Assembly: GCA_002720975.1 (NCBI GenBank)
Contig: PBIX01000100.1
Coordinates: 1-38,062, forward strand
Direction: 5' to 3'
DNA length: 38,062 bases
From: Planctomycetota bacterium
GTDB taxonomy: Bacteria; Planctomycetota; UBA1135; GCA-002686595
Positions 8,158-16,663 of this stretch are shown here, piece after piece. Each line of letters begins with the position of its first letter. The first letter of the stretch is position 1. The notes beneath the pieces were generated by a model. That model was given only the letters and a program-made list of their open reading frames with translations. It made no database searches and was not told the origin of the DNA. The position numbers and the translations under genes were made by a program.

Positions 8158-9078
8158 ATGGACGCACACCTCGCCAACCCTCGCGGCTTCTGTGCGGGTG
8201 TCGACCGTGCCATTGAAATCGTCAAGCGGGCGCTGGAGAGATACGGCGCCCCCGTCTACGTGCTGCACGAAATCGTCCACAACAAGCACGTACTTGAGGA
8301 TCTGGAGTCACGCGGAACCGTCTTCGTCCAATCCCTTGCCGAGATCCCCAGCGATGGGGTCACCATCTTCAGCGCTCATGGGGTCTCCGATGCCATCGTG
8401 CGCGAGGGCCGAGAGAGAGGCCTGCGCATCATCGACGCCACCTGCCCCCTGGTGACCAAGGTCCACAATCAGGCCATCCACTACGCCAACAATGGCCGGG
8501 AGGTGATCTTGATCGGGCATTCGGGCCACCCCGAGATGGAAGGCACCCAGGGCCGCATCCCCGGCAAGGTCCACATCCTCTCCACGGTGGAGGAGGTCGA
8601 GGCCCTTGAGGTAGCCGATCCGGCAAAGCTGGCCTATGTCACCCAGACGACCCTCTCGGTCGACGACACCCGCGACGCCATCGAAGCCCTCACCCAGCGC
8701 TTTCCCGCCATCCAGGGCCCAGACGTGACGGACATCTGCTACGCCACACAGAACAGGCAGAACGCTGTCAAAGGGCTGCTCCCCAACGTGCAACTGCTGC
8801 TGGTGGTGGGCTCGGCCAACTCCTCCAACTCCAACCGCCTGCGCGAGCTGGGGGAGCGTCACGGCGTGCCCTCCTACCTCGTCGACCATCCCGACCAGAT
8901 TCAAGAGGGGTGGGTCGAGGACGTCACGGAAGTCGGTGTCACGGCCGGTGCCTCGGCACCCGAGTCACTGGTCAAGCTGATACTGAATCGCCTGACGGAG
9001 ATGGGCGTTGGGGAGTGTCACGAGATGCCTGGCAAGCTGGAGACGGTGGTCTTCCAGATGCCAGCAGAGCTGAACTGA
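8158..9078 (+). CDS. ispH: 4-hydroxy-3-methylbut-2-enyl diphosphate reductase
   Basis: Last enzyme of the MEP isoprenoid pathway; converts HMBPP to isopentenyl and dimethylallyl diphosphate using a [4Fe-4S] cluster. The 306 residues match the family length. Cluster ligands Cys12 (PRGFCAGV), Cys96 (DATCPLV) and Cys194 (ICYATQNRQ) are present, as are substrate-binding His41 (HNKHV), His74 (SAHG), His124 and Glu126/Glu128 near HSGHPEMEGT, plus the SANSSNSNRL phosphate-binding loop near the C-terminal third. It follows the ferredoxin gene by two bases and converges with the DUF481 gene, with a GC-rich hairpin in the 31-base gap. Its presence shows that this organism makes isoprenoids by the MEP rather than the mevalonate route. 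Confidence 0.97.
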   Translation: MDAHLANPRGFCAGVDRAIEIVKRALERYGAPVYVLHEIVHNKHVLEDLESRGTVFVQSLAEIPSDGVTIFSAHGVSDAIVREGRERGLRIIDATCPLVTKVHNQAIHYANNGREVILIGHSGHPEMEGTQGRIPGKVHILSTVEEVEALEVADPAKLAYVTQTTLSVDDTRDAIEALTQRFPAIQGPDVTDICYATQNRQNAVKGLLPNVQLLLVVGSANSSNSNRLRELGERHGVPSYLVDHPDQIQEGWVEDVTEVGVTAGASAPESLVKLILNRLTEMGVGECHEMPGKLETVVFQMPAELN

Positions 9079-9088
9079 TCCGGCTATT

Positions 9089-9103
9089 CCCGGCCCGGCC
9101 GGG
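9089..9103. terminator. GC hairpin between convergent ispH and DUF481 genes
   Basis: Perfect inverted repeat CCCGGC-CCG-GCCGGG (6-bp stem, 3-base loop) in the 31 bases between two converging stop codons. Position suits a bidirectional terminator, but there is no T-tract on either side, so it may instead be a barrier to 3' exonucleases. Confidence 0.45.
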
Positions 9104-9109
9104 TGCGCT

Positions 9110-9814
9110 CTAGAACTTCCAGCCGACAGTCAGGAGATAGAGACTGTCCACCCTATCGGCGCCGGACGCGGGGGTGTTGTCCCAGTCCATGACCCACTGC
9201 ACCTGGGCGAACATGTTGTCCCCGATGGTGGCCTTCGCTCGCGTGTCCAGCTTTGAGTACACGTCGTTCGTGTCTTCCACGCTGGGATAGACCTCGGCAC
9301 TCTGCAGTACCTCCCAGCGGTCGTTGGGCTTCCACCCCAGGTTGTAGGCCAATCGAGCTGCCATGTAGCTCTGGGATTCAGCTTCGACCTCTTCCTGATT
9401 GAACCAGGTCAGCCCCAACTCGGCGGAGGCGTTCCACTTGTCAGAAGAGAGGAACTGACGTCCAGCGCCCGCCCCAAGGGTCGTCCGCAGATCGACGCCC
9501 GCCTGCGCGTCAGCTTCCGCACTGGACTGAGCCAGCCAGTAGGTCTTCTCCGTAAAGAAGCGGTCGTACTGGGCCTTTCCGAACGACTTGCGCTGGGTGA
9601 TGAGGTCCGATTCCTGAGAGAAGTTCCAGGAGAGGCCCAAGGTGTAACGCGATTCCGCGAGCTCCTTCTTTGCATCAGCCGTGGCGGAGGCCTTCTTGAT
9701 GTCGGTGTTTCCCTCGGTCACGCTGATGCCTGCGGTCACGGCTCCCGTCCAGACAGGTTTGGTTTCGGCGTCTTGAGGGGTCGCGAGGGCGGTGAGGAGC
9801 AGGGGCAGGAGCAT
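9110..9814 (-). CDS. DUF481 (YdiY-like) outer-membrane beta-barrel protein
   Basis: A 234-residue exported protein with a short signal peptide (hydrophobic residues 1-12, cleavage probably near ATPQDA). The mature part has the DUF481 pattern: an early GNTD motif (TEGNTDIKKAS), alternating hydrophobic/aromatic beta strands, long polar loops, and a terminal aromatic residue in VGWKF, typical of outer-membrane barrels that fold through the Bam machinery. Function of the family is not established; E. coli YdiY is acid-induced. It shares the minus strand with the downstream-converging ispH gene on one side and lies 142 bases beyond the MBL-fold gene on the other, so it probably has its own promoter in 9815-9956. 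Its leader is strikingly pyrimidine-rich on the coding strand and lacks a Shine-Dalgarno sequence. Confidence 0.85.
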   Translation of the reverse strand: MLLPLLLTALATPQDAETKPVWTGAVTAGISVTEGNTDIKKASATADAKKELAESRYTLGLSWNFSQESDLITQRKSFGKAQYDRFFTEKTYWLAQSSAEADAQAGVDLRTTLGAGAGRQFLSSDKWNASAELGLTWFNQEEVEAESQSYMAARLAYNLGWKPNDRWEVLQSAEVYPSVEDTNDVYSKLDTRAKATIGDNMFAQVQWVMDWDNTPASGADRVDSLYLLTVGWKF

Positions 9815-9956
9815 TGGAGTGGAGGGTGGGTGAAAAGTGGAGAGGAGTGTTTACCCGGGAGGAAGGAGAGGTGGGAAGAACGCGGTGGGGTTTTTTGAGG
9901 CCGCCGGGAGGTGAACGATCCCCATCGAGGAGAGCTGCGGTCCCCAATCCAGGTGC

Positions 9957-10865
9957 TCAACTACCCCCGATCAACTCCACATCCCCCAACCCAAACCGCC
10001 GACCCTCTCGGACGATCCGGGCGAACGCACGGTCGGCATCGTGATAGAACATCCCGATCCACCCTTCGCGCGCCGCCTCCTCAAGTAGCGCTGAGCGCTG
10101 CTCATAGGAGACGCCTGCATTCACGTCGTAGGCCATGATGTAGGGGGGTTGAATGTGATGGGTCGTCGGAACGATATCCGCCCAGAATACGGCCGTTGCG
10201 CCACTGGCCATCTCGTTGACCGTCACCAGGCAAACCCCGTCCGAGTGGCCGCCGACATGGCGCACGTGCAAGCCGTCGAAGAGCTCCAGGCTTGCGACGT
10301 CACGCGCATCAAAGACCTCGACAAGGCCCGCCGCTTCCAGAGGGAGGGCATCTTCAGGTCGATAAGATCCCCGCCGAATCGGGTCAGGGTCCTTGGCCAT
10401 CTCGAATTCCACCTGTGGCATGAAGTGGCGTGCATTGGGGAACAGCGGAGTGGGCACCCCGTCCCTCTCTTCCACCAGGCCGCCAATGTGATCCCAGTGG
10501 CAGTGAGAGGCCACGACCTCGGTGATCTGGTCGGGGTCGACCCCGCAAGCGATCACCGTCTCCCTGAGGCTTGTACTCCGATCGATGTGGTAGATCCCGC
10601 GCAACTTGTCCGACCAACGATCCCCCACACCCCCTTCGACGACAACTTTCTGGTTTCCCCGTTCGAGAAGGAAGGGGCGCAGGGCCAATCGAATCGTGTT
10701 GTCCTCCGCCGGCGGAGTCATGGGCCGCCAGATGGTGGCGGGAACAACCCCCCACATGGCTCCACCATCCAGGCGCAAGAACCCATCGGAGAGGGCCGTC
10801 ACGCGCCACTCTCCCACCATCACACTCTCCTTTGTCCAGGGAGTGGAATCGGAGGGGGCCGTCAT
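9957..10865 (-). CDS. MBL-fold metallo-hydrolase (lactonase-like)
   Basis: Metallo-beta-lactamase-fold hydrolase of 302 residues, no signal peptide. The dinuclear metal site is complete: HCHWDH at 121-126 (His121, His123, Asp125, His126), His207 in GGHSDG, Asp230 in WADI and His275 in FYHD. The overall arrangement resembles the AHL-lactonase / methyl parathion hydrolase branch, whose members open lactones or hydrolyse esters; real substrate unknown. It is the last gene of the acyl-CoA operon, ten bases after the stop of an acyl-CoA dehydrogenase, so hydrolysis of an acyl thioester, lactone or ester that feeds that pathway is a reasonable guess. Fold call is firm, activity is not. Confidence 0.88.
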   Translation of the reverse strand: MTAPSDSTPWTKESVMVGEWRVTALSDGFLRLDGGAMWGVVPATIWRPMTPPAEDNTIRLALRPFLLERGNQKVVVEGGVGDRWSDKLRGIYHIDRSTSLRETVIACGVDPDQITEVVASHCHWDHIGGLVEERDGVPTPLFPNARHFMPQVEFEMAKDPDPIRRGSYRPEDALPLEAAGLVEVFDARDVASLELFDGLHVRHVGGHSDGVCLVTVNEMASGATAVFWADIVPTTHHIQPPYIMAYDVNAGVSYEQRSALLEEAAREGWIGMFYHDADRAFARIVREGRRFGLGDVELIGGS

Positions 10866-10875
10866 GGGGTCGACC

Positions 10876-12057
10876 TTAGCCTACGCGCGTGGCATCCCGC
10901 AGGATCAGACGAGAGATTACCAGACGCTGAATCTCACTCGTTCCTTCGCCTATGGTGCAGAGCTTGGCATCGCGCCACATGCGCTCCACGGGGTACTCGC
11001 GCGTGTAGCCATAGCCGCCGTGAATCTGGATCGCGTCATAGGTCACCTTCATCGCAACCTCTGAGCTCATCAGTTTCGCCATGGCTCCCTGCTTGGAGAA
11101 AGGCAGGCCCGCATCTTTCAGTCTCGCGGCGTGATAGACGAGGTGGCGGGCGGCCTCGATCTGGGTCGCCATGTCCGCCAGTTTGAATTGCACGGCCTGT
11201 TGGTCGGCAAGGGTCTTGCCAAAAGCCTCCCGCTCGGTCGCGTAGCGCAGCGACTCGCGATAGGCGCCTTCAGCAATACCAAGGGCCAGGGCGCCGATGG
11301 AGATGCGCCCGCCGTCCAGAGTCTTCATGAAGGTCTTGAAGCCGTCTTCCCGTGAACCCAGAAGGTGGTCGGCGGGAATGCGCGCATCCTCAAAAACGAG
11401 GCTGGCCCAATCCGACCCCCGCATGCCCAACTTGGCCTCGCCCTTCTCAAGACTGAAGCCGTCCACATTGCGGGGAACGACGAAGGCGCCGATCCCCTTG
11501 GCCCCAAGGGACTTGTCGGTCACCGCGGTGCAAATGAAGACGCCCGCATGGTTGGCGTTCGTGATGAAGCACTTCCTCCCATTGAGGACGTACTCGTCTC
11601 CATCCAGCACGGCCGTGGTCTGAGTACCACCCGAATCGGATCCGGCGCCGGGCTCAGTCAAGCCATAGGCCCCCATGTACTCACCCGAGATCAGGCGCGG
11701 GACGTACTCAGCAGCCAGATCCGCGCTTCCCCAGCGAAAGATGGGATAGGTCCCGAGGCTCACGTGGGCCGCGAAGGTCAGACCCGTCGAGCCGCAGACC
11801 TTGGAGATCTCCTCCACGGCCAAGACGTAGGCCAGCGTACTCGAGCCGGCTCCACCCAGCTCCTCTGGGAACGGAATGCCCGGTAGGCCGATCTCAACTA
11901 TCTTGTCCCACAGCTCTTTGGGAAAGCGGTGGTCTTCGTCAATCTCGGCGGCAATGGGAGCCACTTCGTTCTGGGCGAAGTCGGCCACCATCTCCTGGAT
12001 CATGCGCTCGTCCTCAGTGAGGTCGAAGGCGTGCTGAATGCCGGGCAGTTCGTTCAT
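10876..12057 (-). CDS. Acyl-CoA dehydrogenase B
   Basis: FAD-dependent alpha,beta-dehydrogenation of acyl-CoA, first step of beta-oxidation. I start it at the ATG at 12057, giving 393 residues; the frame stays open another 52 codons upstream but that part overlaps the HTH gene and has no family sequence. Diagnostic stretches: [12 protein letters not shown] (131-142, flavin/substrate loop), [15 protein letters not shown] (246-260), a [16 protein letters not shown] region (344-359), and the catalytic base Glu371 in [11 protein letters not shown]. It lies between the HTH gene (29-base gap) and the MBL-fold gene (10-base gap). It is clearly paralogous to the acyl-CoA dehydrogenase at 12418-13560 but diverged; substrate chain length or branching cannot be read from sequence. 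Confidence 0.94.
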   Translation of the reverse strand: MNELPGIQHAFDLTEDERMIQEMVADFAQNEVAPIAAEIDEDHRFPKELWDKIVEIGLPGIPFPEELGGAGSSTLAYVLAVEEISKVCGSTGLTFAAHVSLGTYPIFRWGSADLAAEYVPRLISGEYMGAYGLTEPGAGSDSGGTQTTAVLDGDEYVLNGRKCFITNANHAGVFICTAVTDKSLGAKGIGAFVVPRNVDGFSLEKGEAKLGMRGSDWASLVFEDARIPADHLLGSREDGFKTFMKTLDGGRISIGALALGIAEGAYRESLRYATEREAFGKTLADQQAVQFKLADMATQIEAARHLVYHAARLKDAGLPFSKQGAMAKLMSSEVAMKVTYDAIQIHGGYGYTREYPVERMWRDAKLCTIGEGTSEIQRLVISRLILRDATRVG

Positions 12058-12086
12058 GGGGTTGAAGGTGTGAGCTTGAAGCCGTT

Positions 12087-12371
12087 TCAGTCGAGTTCGA
12101 TCTGCCAACCACCGGAGCGACGGGCCGCAGTCTCTTGCTTCTCCCGGCCTGAGGCCGAGGACCCATCCCCATTCTCGCGGTAGAACTCCGTCGAGGTGCC
12201 CGAACCCACCCACTCAATCAGGGCGCGCCGCGAGAATTTCCACTCACGACCGATCTTGCGTGCAGGAAGCGCCTGGGCATGCAGGACCTTGTTGAAGGTC
12301 TTGACGCTCACACCGAGAAGTTCGGCAGCTTCGTCAATATTGAGGATATCGCGGTCGGAACTTGTACTCAT
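12087..12371 (-). CDS. Small excisionase/MerR-type helix-turn-helix DNA-binding protein
   Basis: A 94-residue protein (ATG at 12371) with a winged-HTH of the excisionase family (HTH_17) at about 11-53: [12 protein letters not shown] (helix-turn-helix), [28 protein letters not shown] split over residues 24-51, the wing carrying the family's conserved Arg/Trp. The remaining 40 residues are polar, low complexity and probably disordered. Family members include phage excisionases, but also many small chromosomal regulators. Nothing mobile is nearby: the gene sits inside an acyl-CoA operon between two acyl-CoA dehydrogenases, with gaps of 46 and 29 bases. A local regulator of the operon is therefore the most likely role; the frame could also start 23 codons earlier, but that region lacks family similarity. 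Confidence 0.82.
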   Translation of the reverse strand: MSTSSDRDILNIDEAAELLGVSVKTFNKVLHAQALPARKIGREWKFSRRALIEWVGSGTSTEFYRENGDGSSASGREKQETAARRSGGWQIELD

Positions 12372-12417
12372 AGGGGCCTCGGCGGTGTGGATTGGGACGG
12401 AAGTTGAGTGAGCTGTG

Positions 12418-13560
12418 TTACTTGAGGAGTTGGCGGGCAATCACCAGCCGTTGGATGTCAGTGGCGCCCTCATAGATCTCGGTGATGCGCGCATCACGGA
12501 ACAGGCGCTCCACGTGAAAGTCGTCTGTGTAGCCCGCGCCGCCATGAATCTGCAGGCATTCATCTGCGCAGAAGTTGGCTGTGGTCGACGCGGCCAGCTT
12601 GGCTTGGGCCGCCTGCATGCCACAGGGCTCACCTTGGTCGCGCAACCATGCCGCGCGGTGGGTCAGGAGGCGGGCGGCGTCCAGGCGCGTAGCCATGTCC
12701 GCCAGCTTCCACTGCACAGCCTGGAACCGCCCGATGGGCTTGCCAAACTGCTCGCGTTCCCGAGCATAGCTCAAGGACGCCTCCAGGCAGGCTCGGCCTA
12801 TACCCAGGGACTGAGCGGCGATGCCGATGCGGCCCCCATCGAGGGTGTCCATGGCGATCGGAAAGCCCCGATCCAGCTCGCCCAGCAGTGAATCTGCAGG
12901 GACACGGCAGTTCTCAAAGACCAGCTCGGTCGTCGACGAGCCGCGCAGGCCGGTCTTCTTCTCCTTCTTGCCAACCTTGTAGCCCGGCGTCTTGGCGTCG
13001 ATCAGAAAGGCACTGATCCCGCGTGCCTTGGGTGCTTCGGGGTCTGTCCGGAAGTACCCGATCACGAGTCCCGCCTGCTCTCCTGTAGTGACAAACAGCT
13101 TGGTGCCGTTCAGCACCCACTCGTCACCGTCCCGCTCAGCGGTGCTGCCCAAAGCGGCAGCATCTGATCCGGCCCCCGCCTCGGTCAAGGAGTAGGCGCC
13201 GATGACCTCGCCCGTGGCGAGCTTGGGCAACCACTGGGCCTTCTGCTCCTCGGACCCGAACTTGACGATGGGCGTACAGACCAGGCTGGCGTGAACCGAG
13301 ATGGTCACACCGCTTGATGCACAGGCGTGGTTGAGTTCCTCGAGGACGAGGGCAAGACCCAGGCTGCCAGCGTCGAATCCTCCGTACTGCTCGGGAACGC
13401 TCAGGCCAAAGAGGCCCAGCTCACCCATCATTCCGAACAGGTCCGGGTCGATGCGCTCTTCACGGTCATGGCGGGTGGCCCTCGGCGCCAGCTCATTGGC
13501 GGCAAAATCACGCGCCATGTCGCGAATGATGCGGTGGTCTTCTTGGAGTTCGAATTCCAT
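12418..13560 (-). CDS. Acyl-CoA dehydrogenase A
   Basis: FAD enzyme introducing the 2,3-double bond into acyl-CoA. At 380 residues it has the standard short/medium-chain length and starts with the typical MEFELQEDHRIIRD. Motifs: YSLTEAGAGSDAA (123-135), TLDGGRIGIAAQSLGIG (239-255), IHGGAGYT (338-345), and catalytic Glu364 in EIYEGATDIQR. It is the third gene of the operon, 27 bases after the HBDH stop, and is followed by the HTH gene. Together with the thiolase and HBDH upstream it supplies three of the four enzymes of a beta-oxidation turn; the enoyl-CoA hydratase is missing from the window. Electrons would go to an electron-transfer flavoprotein encoded elsewhere. Confidence 0.95.
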   Translation of the reverse strand: MEFELQEDHRIIRDMARDFAANELAPRATRHDREERIDPDLFGMMGELGLFGLSVPEQYGGFDAGSLGLALVLEELNHACASSGVTISVHASLVCTPIVKFGSEEQKAQWLPKLATGEVIGAYSLTEAGAGSDAAALGSTAERDGDEWVLNGTKLFVTTGEQAGLVIGYFRTDPEAPKARGISAFLIDAKTPGYKVGKKEKKTGLRGSSTTELVFENCRVPADSLLGELDRGFPIAMDTLDGGRIGIAAQSLGIGRACLEASLSYAREREQFGKPIGRFQAVQWKLADMATRLDAARLLTHRAAWLRDQGEPCGMQAAQAKLAASTTANFCADECLQIHGGAGYTDDFHVERLFRDARITEIYEGATDIQRLVIARQLLK

Positions 13561-13587
13561 GTTGGATCAGTGAAGGGGAGTGAGGAC

Positions 13588-14448
13588 CTACGCGTAGTCG
13601 TAGAAGCCCTTGCCTGTCTTTCGGCCGAGGTGGCCATCGGCGACCATGGTCTCCAGCAGCGGACAAGGACGGTACTTGCTGTCCCCGAAGCCCTCATGCA
13701 GGACGTTCATGATGTCCAGGCAGACGTCGAGGCCGATGAGGTCCGCCAAGGTCAGTGGCCCCATGGGGTGCGCCATGCCCAACTTCATGACCGTGTCGAT
13801 CCCCTCGCAATCCGCCACACCCTCCATCAGGCAGAAGACCGCCTCGTTGATCATGGGCATCAGTATGCGGTTGGAGACGAAGCCCGGAGAGTCGTTGACC
13901 TCCACGGGGGTCTTGCCCAGGGCGGCGGAGCTCTCCATCACCCTGCGCGTGACGTCATCGCTTGTGGCCTGCCCTCGGATAACCTCCACGAGCTTCATCA
14001 GGGGCACGGGGTTCATGAAGTGCATCCCGATGACCTGCTCGGGGCGCTTGGTGGCCGAAGCGATCTTGGTGATCGAGATGGATGAGGTGTTTGAGGCCAG
14101 GATGGCCTCGGGGACCGTGATCGAGTCCAGCTCGGCAAACACCGCCGTCTTGACGTCCTCACGCTCGACGATGGCCTCCACGACAAGGGTCTGATCGCTG
14201 ATGGCTGTCAGCTCGGTCGCGCTCTGCAATCGTCCCAGTGACGCCTCCGCATCTTCCTGGGTAATGCGCTCCTTGGAGACCATGCGGCCCAGGTTCTTCT
14301 CGATGGTCGCCTGACCACCAGCAAGAGCCTCGGCGTTTGTGTCCACGAGCAGCACCTGTGCCCCGCCAGCGGCAAACACCTGGGCGATGCCATTCCCCAT
14401 GGTGCCCGCGCCAATCACAGCGACTCTTGGAAAGTGTAGTTCTGACAT
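13588..14448 (-). CDS. 3-hydroxyacyl-CoA (3-hydroxybutyryl-CoA) dehydrogenase, copy 2
   Basis: NAD-dependent 3-hydroxyacyl-CoA dehydrogenase of 286 residues, start at the ATG 14448 (ten bases after the thiolase stop; an earlier in-frame start would overlap the thiolase gene). The dinucleotide motif GAGTMG is at 13-18; catalytic Ser119 (ASNTSS), His143 (MHFMNPVP), Glu155 and Asn193 (FVSNRIL) are present, and the C-terminal domain has [16 protein letters not shown] (226-241) and [11 protein letters not shown]. It is closer to the clostridial Hbd consensus than copy 1. Second gene of the six-gene acyl-CoA operon. Confidence 0.95.
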   Translation of the reverse strand: MSELHFPRVAVIGAGTMGNGIAQVFAAGGAQVLLVDTNAEALAGGQATIEKNLGRMVSKERITQEDAEASLGRLQSATELTAISDQTLVVEAIVEREDVKTAVFAELDSITVPEAILASNTSSISITKIASATKRPEQVIGMHFMNPVPLMKLVEVIRGQATSDDVTRRVMESSAALGKTPVEVNDSPGFVSNRILMPMINEAVFCLMEGVADCEGIDTVMKLGMAHPMGPLTLADLIGLDVCLDIMNVLHEGFGDSKYRPCPLLETMVADGHLGRKTGKGFYDYA

Positions 14449-14458
14449 GTGCAGAGGA

Positions 14459-15640
14459 TCAGGCGCGCTCGACAGCCATGGAGACTGCGTTGCCACCGCC
14501 AAGGCAGAGGGAGGCCATGCCGGTTTGCGCGTCGCGCTGCTGCATGGCGTGCAAGAGGGTCACGAGAATGCGCGCCCCCGAAGCTCCGATGGGATGTCCA
14601 AGGGCCACGGCACCCCCGTTCACGTTGATCCGCTCCGGATCGAGGTCCAGCTGGCGTTGTAGGGCGATGGCCGCGACCGAAAAGGCCTCGTTGATCTCGT
14701 GCAGGTCGTAGTCGCCCGGCGCCTTCCCGTCCTTCGAAGAGCATCCCTGGATGGACTCCTGCGGCGCCATCATCACCCACTCGGGTGCGCAGCCGCCGGT
14801 GGCGTAGGCTCGAATCGTGGCCAAGGGTGTCACGCCGAGAGCTTGCGCGCGCTCGGCGCTCATCACGAGCAGGGCCGCTGCACCATCATTGATGGAAGAG
14901 GCGTTCCCGGCGGTGACGCTGCCGTCCTTCTTGAAGGCGGCACGCAGGCCCGCGAGCTTCTCCCCGGTCATGCCCGCCCGGATGGACTCGTCGCTGTTGA
15001 ATGCGATGGGGTCGCCCTTGCGCTGTGGAATGTCGACCGCAAAGCGCTCCGCATCGAACCGTCCGGCCTGGGTCGCTGCCTCGGCTCGGTTGTGACTGGC
15101 CGCGGCATAGGCGTCCTGCTCCTCGCGCGTGATCTCGTACTTGTCCGCCACGAGCTCGCCCGTGATCCCCATGTGGAAGTCGTTGTATGCGTCCCACAGC
15201 CCGTCCTGCACCATGGAGTCGATCAGCTTGGCGTGCCCCAGCCGCGCACCGGTACGTGCAGCGGGCATCAGATAGGGTGCCCCGGACATGCTCTCCATCC
15301 CGCCCGCCAGGACACAGTCCGCATCACCGGCGCGGATGGCCTGGGCCGCGAGCATGACGGCCTTGAGACCTGATCCGCAGACCTTGTTGATCGTGAGGGA
15401 GCCCACGTGGTCAGGAACGCCCGCCGCACGCGCCACCTGCCGGGCCGGGTTCTGCCCCGCGCCCGCGGTCAGCACGTTGCCAAAGATGACCTCCTGAACG
15501 ACGTCGGCCTCCACACCAGCCCGCCGCAGAGCTTCTCCAGCCGCCAGGGCACCCATTTGTGGAGCCGTGAACCTGGCCAGGCTCCCCTGGAAGTTACCGA
15601 TCGGTGTACGGCAAGCACTGGCAATGACAACGTCGCGCAT
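14459..15640 (-). CDS. Thiolase (acetyl-CoA C-acetyltransferase type), copy 2
   Basis: Acetyl-CoA acetyltransferase of exactly the family-typical 393 residues when started at the ATG at 15640. Cys88 in NKVCGSG takes the acyl group; NEAF, His349 in GHPIG and Cys379 in CLGGG complete the site. The last motif reads CLGGGNA rather than the usual CIGGGMG, a mild departure at a position lining the active site. First gene of the acyl-CoA operon. Upstream frame up to 15745 is open but Pro/Gly-rich and without family sequence. The 5' leader contains a perfect 8-bp inverted repeat (15716-15735). Confidence 0.95.
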   Translation of the reverse strand: MRDVVIASACRTPIGNFQGSLARFTAPQMGALAAGEALRRAGVEADVVQEVIFGNVLTAGAGQNPARQVARAAGVPDHVGSLTINKVCGSGLKAVMLAAQAIRAGDADCVLAGGMESMSGAPYLMPAARTGARLGHAKLIDSMVQDGLWDAYNDFHMGITGELVADKYEITREEQDAYAAASHNRAEAATQAGRFDAERFAVDIPQRKGDPIAFNSDESIRAGMTGEKLAGLRAAFKKDGSVTAGNASSINDGAAALLVMSAERAQALGVTPLATIRAYATGGCAPEWVMMAPQESIQGCSSKDGKAPGDYDLHEINEAFSVAAIALQRQLDLDPERINVNGGAVALGHPIGASGARILVTLLHAMQQRDAQTGMASLCLGGGNAVSMAVERA

Positions 15641-15715
15641 GGGTTTCGGGGGGGGTGTTGTGGCGACGGCAAACGGGGAGGTGTGGTTCTCTCCAGCCTG
15701 CCCTCCAGCCCGTTT

Positions 15716-15735
15716 TGGGCCCGGTTTCGGGCCCA
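15716..15735. promoter_or_regulatory. Perfect inverted repeat in leader of acyl-CoA operon
   Basis: TGGGCCCG-GTTT-CGGGCCCA: eight perfectly paired bases around a 4-base loop, 76 bases upstream of the thiolase ATG. It could be an operator or a stem-loop in the mRNA leader. On the thiolase strand it is followed by AAAACG, on the other strand by TCC, so it is not an intrinsic terminator. Confidence 0.5.
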
Positions 15736-15896
15736 TCCGGGGCACCGAATTCGGGGCAACACACTACCGCGCACCGGGACGCGAAGACAGATAGCAAGGA
15801 TGTAAATTTGGTCTAAGTTCGCCCCTATTGGGGGTCAGATTCGGGCTCGTCGGGAGGATTCGAAGGAGCACACCGGGGCCGGGGTTGACGGCCCTC

Positions 15897-15916
15897 AAGC
15901 CCTGGAACAAGGGCTT
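15897..15916 (+). promoter_or_regulatory. Stem-loop upstream of ECF sigma factor gene
   Basis: AAGCCCT-GGAACA-AGGGCTT: a perfect 7-bp stem with a 6-base loop, about 170 bases upstream of the preferred GTG start. No T-run follows at once. The loop contains GGAAC, a sequence also seen in ECF -35 elements, but I find no matching -10 at the right distance. Role unknown. Confidence 0.35.
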
Positions 15917-16084
15917 TGGGCGTCTTTGACGAGCACGGCAGCCCAATGCACACCCGATCCACACGGCTCCCCCACCACCGCGGAGATGGCACGGTCCAAA
16001 ACGCCGAGTTGCATCGCCTCCTCCAAACCCCTATCCCAGTCTTGGAGAATCGGCGCGTCAGCCGGATCCGGGGGGAATTCGACG

Positions 16085-16663
16085 GTGGAAGAGCACCTAA
16101 TCGTACAAGGACTGCGTGACCGCGAAGAGGAAGCCGTAAGGGTCTTTCTCGAGCGGTACCGTTCGCTGTTCTACCACTGCATAGGCCACTTCGAATCAGA
16201 TGCCAGCGCGCGGGAAGACCTCTACCAGGACCTGGTGGTCTATGCCCTTGAACGGCTGGACCGCGGTACCTTCGACCCCGACAAGGGCTCCTTCGGGACC
16301 TGGTTGTACCGCGTGGCCTGGTGCCGCTGTGTCGACCTCAAGCGCCGCCAGAGCGCGCGCAACCGGCCGCGCCCAGCCAGCGGGGGCGAGGAGATTCCCG
16401 ATCGAGTGGACGAAACTCCCGGTCCCGATGAGCGCGCTGGTACCGGTGAAATCGGGGACATGGTGCGCTCCGCCATGGGCCAGCTTGGCCCTGAAGAGCA
16501 AGAGCTCTTGAACCTGCGCTTCGTGGATGCCCAGACCATGGGCTCCATTTCCCGCAGCCTCGGGATTTCCCTGGAGCAGACCAAGTACCGTCTGCGAAAG
16601 GCCGTCGTGAGCATGCGCAAGGTGCTCTTGAACCAATACGCCTATGAGGGGGTCAGCGAGTGA
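16085..16663 (+). CDS. ECF-type RNA polymerase sigma factor
   Basis: Alternative sigma factor of 192 residues if started at the GTG at 16085, which follows a GGGGGGAA stretch at suitable distance; longer versions from 15986 (ATG) or 15926 (TTG) remain possible. Region 2 is at about 21-90, with YQDLVVYALERL (47-58) and a region 2.3/2.4 segment FGTWLYRVAWCRCVDLKRR (70-88) that melts and reads the -10 box. After an acidic/Pro linker (95-125), region 4 is at 132-182, with LGPEEQELLNLRF (134-146) and an HTH around GSISRSLGISLEQTKYRL (153-170). Its stop overlaps the anti-sigma start (GTGA), so the two proteins are translationally coupled, the usual arrangement for a sigma/anti-sigma pair. The promoters it reads cannot be deduced. 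Confidence 0.93.
   Translation: MEEHLIVQGLRDREEEAVRVFLERYRSLFYHCIGHFESDASAREDLYQDLVVYALERLDRGTFDPDKGSFGTWLYRVAWCRCVDLKRRQSARNRPRPASGGEEIPDRVDETPGPDERAGTGEIGDMVRSAMGQLGPEEQELLNLRFVDAQTMGSISRSLGISLEQTKYRLRKAVVSMRKVLLNQYAYEGVSE

Larger units (their letters stand above)
15641..16084. other. Divergent control region between thiolase operon and sigma-factor operon
   Basis: 444 bases between two divergent operons. Contents: a perfect hairpin at 15716-15735, a short CCCC-TATT-GGGG repeat at 15822-15833, an AT-rich patch at 15800-15818 that is the most promoter-like part, TTGACG at 15885-15890 and a 7-bp stem-loop at 15897-15916. In-frame starts for the sigma factor exist inside it at 15926 (TTG) and 15986 (ATG), but the predicted extra residues do not resemble a sigma factor. 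I cannot define -35/-10 pairs with confidence for either direction. Confidence 0.5.

Noticed and set aside
10149..11186. 345-codon plus-strand frame across the MBL-fold and acyl-CoA dehydrogenase genes
   Set aside because: Antisense to two genes with complete active-site motifs; Arg/His/Pro-rich translation.
12087..12371. Excisionase-like gene as a sign of a prophage or integrative element
   Set aside because: No integrase, attachment repeats, tRNA gene or phage genes nearby, and base composition looks like its neighbours.
15885..15914. Possible promoter for the sigma operon: TTGACG at 15885, or GGAAC at 15904 with CGTC at 15921
   Set aside because: No -10 box at 16-18 bases from TTGACG, and the GGAAC-CGTC spacing is about four bases too short for an ECF promoter.
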